Shown in pieces: positions 57,947-64,000 of a stretch of DNA of 64,000 nucleotides. Source of the stretch: Prunus persica (taxonomy: Eukaryota > Streptophyta > Magnoliopsida > Rosales > Rosaceae); contig NC_034010.1 in assembly GCF_000346465.2 (NCBI RefSeq), positions 8,537,204-8,601,203 of the forward strand, in the 5' to 3' direction. Position numbers and translations under genes: made by a program. How positions within the stretch are numbered: the first letter of the stretch is position 1; each line of letters starts with the position of its first letter. The notes below the pieces were generated by a model that saw nothing but the letters and a program-made list of their open reading frames with translations, was not told where the DNA came from and made no database searches.

Positions 57947-58385
57947 ATGTCTTCATCATATCTCCCAGAAACTACTGATTCAATTGCTCATGCTTTAGAG
58001 GCCATCTGAAGCCATTTCTATTCTTTATCGCATTCTTGAAACCCATCTTCTTCTTCTGAAGCTCTACGGATAAAGGAAGAGGCTATCACAATAAATCCGA
58101 CGATCTTCTTAGGCAAGAAAATCAAGCAGAGGATCAGGCACATCTGATCTTCAGATTTCCCTGAGAAGCGAACTTTCCTTCGACAGCGAGTGGAGGCCAG
58201 GCTTGCATCTCTTTTGATGGAAAGCAAGGAGTATTCAGAAGCACTAAGTGTCCTATCAGGCTTGATCAAGGAAGTGAGAAGGCTAGTTGACAAGCTTCTT
58301 CTTGTGGACATATATTTGATGCGAGTAAGCTCAATTTCTCTTTGAGAAAACATCCAAATTATTGTCTTTGAGACATGAGAGACTG
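57947..58385 (+). pseudogene. RPN6: Captured RPN6 (26S proteasome lid subunit) fragment inside the CACTA element
   Basis: Read on the + strand, the segment resembles the N-terminal part of plant RPN6 (PSMD11): LPETTDSIAHALEA near the start, then in shifted frames SEAISILYRILE, EALRIKEEAIT and LLRQENQAED, and finally a continuous stretch from 58181 (RQRVEARLASLLMESKEYSE, LSGLIKEVRRLVDKLLLVD). Several frameshifts, a deletion between the two halves and a decayed end (gagtaagctcaatttctctttgag) show it is not a gene. CGTCG-rich transposon sequence lies on both sides, so it is a transduplicated host fragment. The opposite strand is also open here (58018-58467) but has no recognisable product. Confidence 0.85.
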
Positions 58386-59143
58386 AGAGAGGAAGAACTT
58401 GGAACCTTAAATGTAAACCGAAAATGAATGAAAGCGACAAATTTATAGAATAAATTTTTAAAACCAACGGCGGTCCTTACAAAAAAACCGCCGTTTAAAT
58501 TGTAAAATCAACGTCGGTATGATCGACGTATATTACAGAAATCCACGTCGGTAAATTAATAAAAACGACGTGTTAAATAATATACCATGACGCGAGTTAT
58601 TACTTATGTACTTTAATTTTTGAGTTTACTACGACGGTACCTACAAACTACTGTTGTATTTATTTACCACGTCCGAAGTTAAATGTACCGTCGTATTTTG
58701 TAATTTATACGTCGTAATTATATGTAACCGCCGTATTATTTTTTTGAAATGGTTTTATATGTAAGCAACTTTTCGTCTACTTGACTTACACATTTGTTAT
58801 TTTTATATTCTTATTTTATTTAAATCTGTCATCCAAAAAAGAAACTTTACATATTGCAGAATATTAATTTCCTTCGTTTTAAATTTCCTCCGGAAAAAAA
58901 ACTCTATTTATAACGCACTGTAATTGAAAAATAAACTGAAAGGTCACGGGAAAAAAAATTCTATTCATAATTTAAAAATTAAAATCCACGTCGGTTATAT
59001 TAAACCTAGCGACGTTAAATGAAATGATTCCACGTCGAATGAAAAATATTGCGTCGTTTTAGTTAAAAACGACGTAGTTAAATGTAACCGCCGTATTATT
59101 TTTTTGAAATGGTTTTATATGTAAGCAACTTTTCGACTTACAC

Positions 59144-59314
59144 ATGCACTGTTTCCAAACCCGATTAAAAATTTCAATCTCCCAGAGAAACCTTTTAGTC
59201 TTTTTTCCTTGTCAGAGCATTGTCAGAGTTTCTCATCGTCTTCCTCTCGTCTTCTTCGTCGTCTCTGAACTTAAACATCGATCATCTTCCTCTTGCTTTC
59301 ATTGCACGCAAAAG
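59144..59314 (+). promoter_or_regulatory. Probable 5' untranslated exon of the CACTA gene
   Basis: A CT-rich leader-like stretch without CGTCG arrays ends in a good donor (gcaaaag/gtaagc at 59315). Acceptor-like sites occur at 59599 (aattgcag) and 59986 (cacttgcag), the latter 14 bases before the start codon at 60001. Intron sequence between them is again rich in CGTCG/CGACG words. Confidence 0.5.
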
Positions 59315-60000
59315 GTAAGCTTTCATTTTCACTATTTTGGTTATTGTTTTGCATGCTCATACGTTTTTTGTTTGAAAAATCTTTTTACCTTTTTTCTGGC
59401 CAAAATCATTTTACTTCTTTCCAAGTTTGATAAAATATACAGACAAAGAGAGAAAGTTTTCAACTTTGAAGACAACTACATCAACTAAATAAGACGACGG
59501 TAGACCACGACGGTTCGTCAGTTGTTCTAGCGTCGTCTGAAAATTGACAAAGTTGTTTTTAAAATAATAGTCTTTTTTTATATGCTTGTTTAATTGCAGG
59601 TTTGATTTCGCTGAACAATGGTTTTTGTTTTTCCCTTATTTGATAAAATATAAAGAAAAAGAAACTAGGGTTGGTATCTAATATAGACGACAAAATATCT
59701 TATTGTTTTACGTCGTGTGAATGTTAATACCACGACGGTGTATTACTATTGACGTCGTATGAACATAAATACCACGACGTTATATAAATAATAGTTTACC
59801 ACGACGGTGTATTACTATTGACGTCGTGTGAACATATATACCACGACGTTATATAAATAATGGTTTTAAACATTTATTACGTCTGAGATTATTTTATTGC
59901 GTCGTCTAAAATCATATCATACGTCGTATTTTTTTAATACCGTCGTTTGTGTTCTTAATGTTTTCCTGAAATATTTTCACTTGCAGTTTTGTCTGTTAAA

Positions 60001-63000
60001 ATGGTTTCTCAACAACAAACTAAGGATTCTGGCTCCAAGAAGCTTGGAGTGGTAGCTCCCCAAGACAAGTCTTCGAAGGAGATGAAGTCTTCGAAGAAGA
60101 TGAAGTTTGCTTCATCATCTGCTGAGACAGAACCAACCAGCCAGACAACAATCTCTGATGATTCAAAGACTGGTCGAGGTATGAGCACAATGCCTCGTGT
60201 TGTGAAGAGAAAGCTTCAGAAACTGAGGCCAATTGTTGAGTACAATAAAAGGGGGAAAGGTGTTGGCCAAGCACATATTGAGATGCAGTCGTATATTGGT
60301 GTCTTGGCACGCTCCAGGATCCCACTTGTGGACAAGAAATGGTCCCAAATCCCCAAGGATATAAAGGAGCAGATTTGGGAAGCAGTTGACATGGCTTTTG
60401 TCGTAGGCCAAGGGGGCAAGACCTCTGTTTTATCTTCTGCTGCCAAAAAATGGAAGGATTTCAAGTCTACACTAACGAGGCATTATATCCTTCCATACAC
60501 CAATGACAGGGAGAAATTAAGCCAACCCCCTGAAACATATAAATTCATAGAGAAAGCACAATGGGATGCCTTTGTAGCTTCAAGGCTATCCAAAGATTTT
60601 CAGTCTGTGCATTCTCAACATTCACAGATTAGGGAGAAACTCGAGTACAATCATCGATTGTCTCGAAAAGGATATGCTGGATTGGAGGATCAATTGGAGG
60701 AAACCATGCCTGGGGTAGAAATTGATCGATCTACCTTATGGAAGAGAGCTAGACAGGACAAACATGGTAACATCCCTGATCCAAAGGTGGCAGAGAAGGC
60801 AAAATTAATTGTAAGCCTACTCACTCTGTTTTAAATTTTTATTAAACTGTGAATTATTCTTATTACGTCGTATGTTATATTTTTCGTCGTGTGAATGATA
60901 TTACCACGTCGAAAAGTTTTTAAAAACGTCGTTAAAGGTCTAAATAGGAATCACTACTATGTTTTCTGTAATTATAGCATAAGACGTCGGTGGTTCATTT
61001 TCGCGTCGTGTGAAGGATATTACCACGTCGAAATTTTTTTAAAAACGTCGTTAACGGTCTAAATAGGAATCACTACTCTGTTATCTTTAATTATAGCATA
61101 AGACGTCGGTTGTTTATTCATTTCGTCGTTTTAAATAAATAACCACGTCGGTATAACTACCGTCGTGATAAGTTATAATAACGTCGGTTTATACGTTATT
61201 GCGTCGTGTGAAATTATATAATACGTCGTTTGTACATAAATAACCGTCGTGTGTTTTTTTGTTTATCTTTGTTTTAGGATGAATTGCAGAAACAAGTCTC
61301 GGAAGGCAAAGTCAGAGTAGATGGCAGCAATGATGTGCTGACCATGGCTTTGGGCCCCGAGCATCCAGGCAGGGTGAGGGGAGTTGGTGCTGGTGTTTCC
61401 CCAAGGCAATATTTCAATTTGCCCAAACCACAGAGGGTGAGCTTTGACGACCGTTTGAAGGACAGTTTAAGAGTTCTCCTTCAAGAAGAGACTAAAAAGA
61501 TGGAGGCTAAGGCAAGGGAAGAGGCCTTAAGGATGGAGGCTAGGACAAAACAATTGGTAGAGGCTGAGAGGGAGCATTTCCTGAGTCAGCTTTCCCAATT
61601 AATTCCCAATTTTGATCCAAGCATGCTTAAACCAAGAATTAGCCAAAGCCCCAAAAATCCAATGTCTGACAAAGCTAGCTGCTCTGGAGGTGATGTTTGA
61701 GATCCCTACATTTGGAGGATGATACTGCCAAAATGGGGAAACATAAGCCAGATGAAGAGAAGGAAGAAGAAAAGAGAGATGAAGAGAAGGAAGAAGAAAA
61801 AAGATATGAAGAGAAGGAAGAAGAAAAAAGAGATGAAGAGAAGGAAGAAGAAAAGGAGAAAGAAGATGAAGAAAAGCATGACGACAAGGTATGTTAACAT
61901 AACTTTTTTATTTGTTTTTCAAAATTTCAGACGTCGATATTTTTATTTAATCCGTCGTTTGTTTACAACTTAGACGGCGGATTTTTTTAGACGTAATAAA
62001 ATATTTAAACGACGGTTTTTTCACCGTCGTTTAAAAGGTTTCAGACGACTCTTTATTCATAAAACCGTCGTCTTTATTAAATTACCACGACAATTTTTTC
62101 ACCGTCGTTTAAATACTTTTAAAACGACGTTTTATTCCTTAAACCGTCGTCTTTATTGAATTACCACGTCATTTTTTTTATTTCTTTAAACAGGTTATTG
62201 AAGTTGGTGCTTATTCAAAAATGGAGGCGCCATCTTCTTTAAAAACCCTTTGTCGTTTTGTGGAAACGACACTCCTGCCTGAGGATAAGACAGTCCAATT
62301 TACAATTGATAAGGAGGTGTTTGGTGGTGAGCGCGATACCTTCCTCCTGCCTGAAGATATTACACAATTTGCAGGCATGGAAGAAATTGGAGCTACTGTA
62401 TTGGCTGTATATATGAGGTTTGTACTTCTAAAATAATAACTCGTTGGTTTATATATTGCGTCGTCTTAACTAACTAACCACGTCGTCTTAACTAACAACC
62501 GTCGTGATAAATATATTATAACGTCCTCATCTATTTCAGTACGTCGTTTGAAATATTATAATACGTCGTTGTTTTATACATAACCGTCGTGTTTTGTGTG
62601 CTGACTTGTTTATATTATTTTATTTGTTTAGGTACTTACACGATGTTTTGAAAAAAGCCAATATGTGCAGTATGGTTGGCTTTATCGACCCTGCTACAGT
62701 TAGTGCCAACTCTGGCACAATAACTGCCAGATCACGACTGGTAGCAGCTCGACTTCAGAAGACAGACGGTGAACAGATTTTCATGATGCCTTACAATCCA
62801 GGGTTAGTCTCCTTAGGATTTTGTTTTTAAGATTTTCAATAAATGACAGCTTATAAACTAACCACGTCGGTGTTTTATTTTATTTAGTCGTTTGAAACTA
62901 CTAACCACGTCGGTATTTATTTATCGTCGTGATAAATATATAATGTCGTCGTTAGCTACTTTACTTCGTCGTGTGAAATACTATAATACGTCGTTTTTGT

Positions 63001-63591
63001 AAATAACCGTCGTTTTTATATTAATTTTGTGCAGCCGTCATTGGATTTTGCTGATTGTAAGAGCAAAGAGAGAAACCGTCTATTTTCTGGATCCTCTGCC
63101 AGGAAATCGTGTGGTCGATGAAGAGGCCAAAAACATCGTGAACAGTGCTTTAAAAATATATAATACCCACATAGCCCGAGCAGGACGTAAAAATGTAATT
63201 TGGAAAACTCTCTCAGGCACACCAAAGCAACCCAGCAATGTCGAATGCGGGTATTATGTAATGCGCTTCATGAGGGACATCATCATGGATCCTTCCTTGG
63301 GGTTTGAGAATAAGGTAAGAAGAAATTACCTTCATACATTTCACGTCGTTTTTTGTATTATCAACGACGGTCGTGTAAAATTAACGTCGTTGAATGGATA
63401 TACTACGTCGGTTATGAAAAATATCGTCGTCTATGATTGAATTTCTTTTTATTTATAAACCCTAATAGTCATTGTTTATGCAGTATGCCAAGGGAAACCA
63501 GGAAGCTTCATACCCCCAAGAAGCCATTGATGAAGTCCGGAATGAATGGGCAGAGTTTGTTTTCCAAATTATTAAACAGGGCAATTATTGA
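60001..63591 (+). CDS. CACTA TnpA-like / Ulp1 protease gene, about 6 coding exons, one frameshift
   Basis: Exons: 60001-60810, 61278-61888, 62194-62417, 62632-62802, 63035-63314, 63484-63591. Phases fit at every junction. The start is ATG 60001 (MVSQQQTKDSG). Exon 1 encodes a plant En/Spm 'transposase_24'-type domain (KKWSQIPKDIKEQIWEAV, SAAKKWKDFKSTLTRHYI, WDAFVASRLSKDFQ). Exon 2 has SEGKVRVDGSNDVLTMALG, a coiled coil and a Glu/Lys-rich tandem repeat (EEKEEEKRD units). Exons 3-6 carry a Ulp1/C48 domain with catalytic His (RHWILLIV), Asp (YFLDPLPG) and Gln/Cys (PKQPSNVECGYYVM). In exon 2 the frame shifts near 61697 (exon length 611, one short of a multiple of three; a lost T in gtttg is the simplest cause). 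Such genes encode the subterminal-motif-binding partner of a CACTA transposase; a SUMO-protease-like activity is inferred from the fold. Confidence 0.85.
60811..61277 (+). other. CACTA gene intron 1, CGTCG-rich
   Basis: I count 16 CGTCG words, all on the + strand, in 467 bases. A unit of about 115 bases (cgtcgtgtgaa.gatattacca ... aataggaatcactact ... agcataagacgtcgg) is present twice in tandem. The last ~140 bases are homologous to the ends of the introns at 62418 and 62803. Confidence 0.85.
61889..62193 (+). other. CACTA gene intron 2 with a CGACGG/CCGTCG hairpin
   Basis: Contains a perfect inverted repeat, aaacgacggt ... accgtcgttt (62017-62042), and a near-duplicate of a ~100-base segment ending ccgtcgtctttatt.aattacc. 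It is of a different type from the other introns but uses the same core motif. Confidence 0.75.
62418..62631 (+). other. CACTA gene intron 3, CGTCG-rich
   Basis: Shares the module aaccacgtcg ... accgtcgtgataa.tat ... ataatacgtcgtt ... cataaccgtcgtgt with introns 1 and 4. Confidence 0.8.
62803..63034 (+). other. CACTA gene intron 4, CGTCG-rich
   Basis: Shares the same module (ccacgtcggta, cgtcgtgataaatat, cgtcgtgtgaaat, ataatacgtcgtttttgta) ending about 25 bases before the acceptor. Confidence 0.8.
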
Positions 63592-64000
63592 ACACTTGAT
63601 ATTTATGTATAATGTACCAATTTTCTCTATAATATGTAATGTAAAAATTTGTTGAGGTTTTCTTAAATTAAAAAAAAAACAAACATACAAATTGCTTAAC
63701 CGACGTGTAATACTTTTCCAACGACCTAATAAAGTCAATAACCGTCGTATTTTGTTGTTGCGTGTTTTAAACAAATACGACGTAAAAAAATAGTTAGACG
63801 ACGTTCTTTGAACAATTGAGTCGTTAATGGTTTACAATATCTTCAATTTCTTAAGGGTTCAGGGTATAATCGACGACGTTTATGTAACGACTGCGGTTAA
63901 GTCGTAAAATATATATTTTACGTCGTATAGTTAAATAGCCGCCATGGTTTCTCATTTTAACGACGTCATTTTAACGACTTAGTAGTCTATTACAATTTAC
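63592..64000 (+). other. CACTA gene 3' flank with further CGTCG/CGACG motifs
   Basis: After the stop there is an AT-rich 3' end (63600-63700), then renewed motif clusters in both orientations (cgacgtg, ccgtcgta, acgacgtt). No right terminus or second ORF is reached. Confidence 0.7.

Larger units (their letters stand above)
55308..64000 (+). mobile_element. CACTA (En/Spm-type) DNA transposon, right end outside the window
   Basis: The left end reads CACTACTACAAAAAAGC, the classic CACTA terminus, and is followed by a dense subterminal region of CGACG/CGTCG motifs in both orientations. A second, similar terminus lies at 56860. The region contains a captured RPN6 fragment and a TnpA-like/Ulp1 gene. 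No TnpD (DDE transposase) sequence is seen before the window ends, and no TAGTAGTG right terminus is present, so the element continues beyond 64000 or is nested. Confidence 0.85.

Noticed and set aside
58018..58467. 149-residue - strand frame across the RPN6 fragment
   Set aside because: The + strand shows clear RPN6 similarity over the same bases; the opposite frame is open by chance.
61675..61900. Ser/Phe-rich - strand frames opposite the Glu/Lys repeat
   Set aside because: They are the reverse complement of a low-complexity GAAGAG repeat in a real exon.

Overview
The window is plant nuclear DNA: introns with GT/AG borders, a pentatricopeptide-repeat (PPR) gene, an LRR receptor-like pseudokinase, a DOF transcription factor and many plant-type transposable elements. 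A rosid eudicot, probably Rosaceae and perhaps Prunus-like, fits my impression of the protein sequences and repeats, but that is inference. Four ordinary plant gene loci are recognisable: a cyclic-DOF-factor (CDF) gene on the + strand (19409-36946, broken), an LRR receptor-like pseudokinase on the - strand (38432-44325, seven exons that join in frame), a P-class PPR gene on the - strand (50876-52870, intact), and a fragment of RPN6, a 26S proteasome subunit gene, carried inside a transposon (57947-58385).

Layout. 1-4700: AT-rich non-coding DNA with promoter-like pieces and degenerate telomere-like repeats. 4721-6275: first copy of a dispersed repeat; the second lies at 53717-55285. 6300-14600: a block that looks transposon-derived. 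It holds two small divergent ORFs around a 2.4 kb higher-order tandem repeat, and a nine-exon gene encoding an HMG-box-like N-terminus plus a Ulp1/C48 cysteine protease domain, damaged by two in-frame stops. 15217-19003: a MITE, microsatellites and decayed gypsy LTRs. 19409-36946: the CDF gene, with a 4.6 kb copia element in intron 1 (target-site duplication ATCTG) and a 10.8 kb Ty3/gypsy Tat-type element in exon 2 (duplication ATAGT). Both are antisense to the gene and have nearly identical LTRs, so both insertions look recent. 38432-52870: the two host genes with intergenic DNA between them. 55308-64000: a CACTA (En/Spm-type) transposon running off the right edge, with a TnpA-like/Ulp1 gene at 60001-63591.

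The most notable signals are: (1) the gypsy gag-protease and pol frames are separated by one UAG in the exact CAA-UAG-CAA-UUA context of the tobacco mosaic virus leaky stop; (2) the introns of the CACTA gene, not its exons, are packed with the element's CGTCG/CGACG motif, and three introns share a homologous module just before the acceptor; (3) the CACTA element has captured RPN6; (4) the CDF gene is cut after its DNA-binding domain, which resembles the truncation of potato StCDF1 alleles. I saw no tRNA, rRNA or CRISPR feature.
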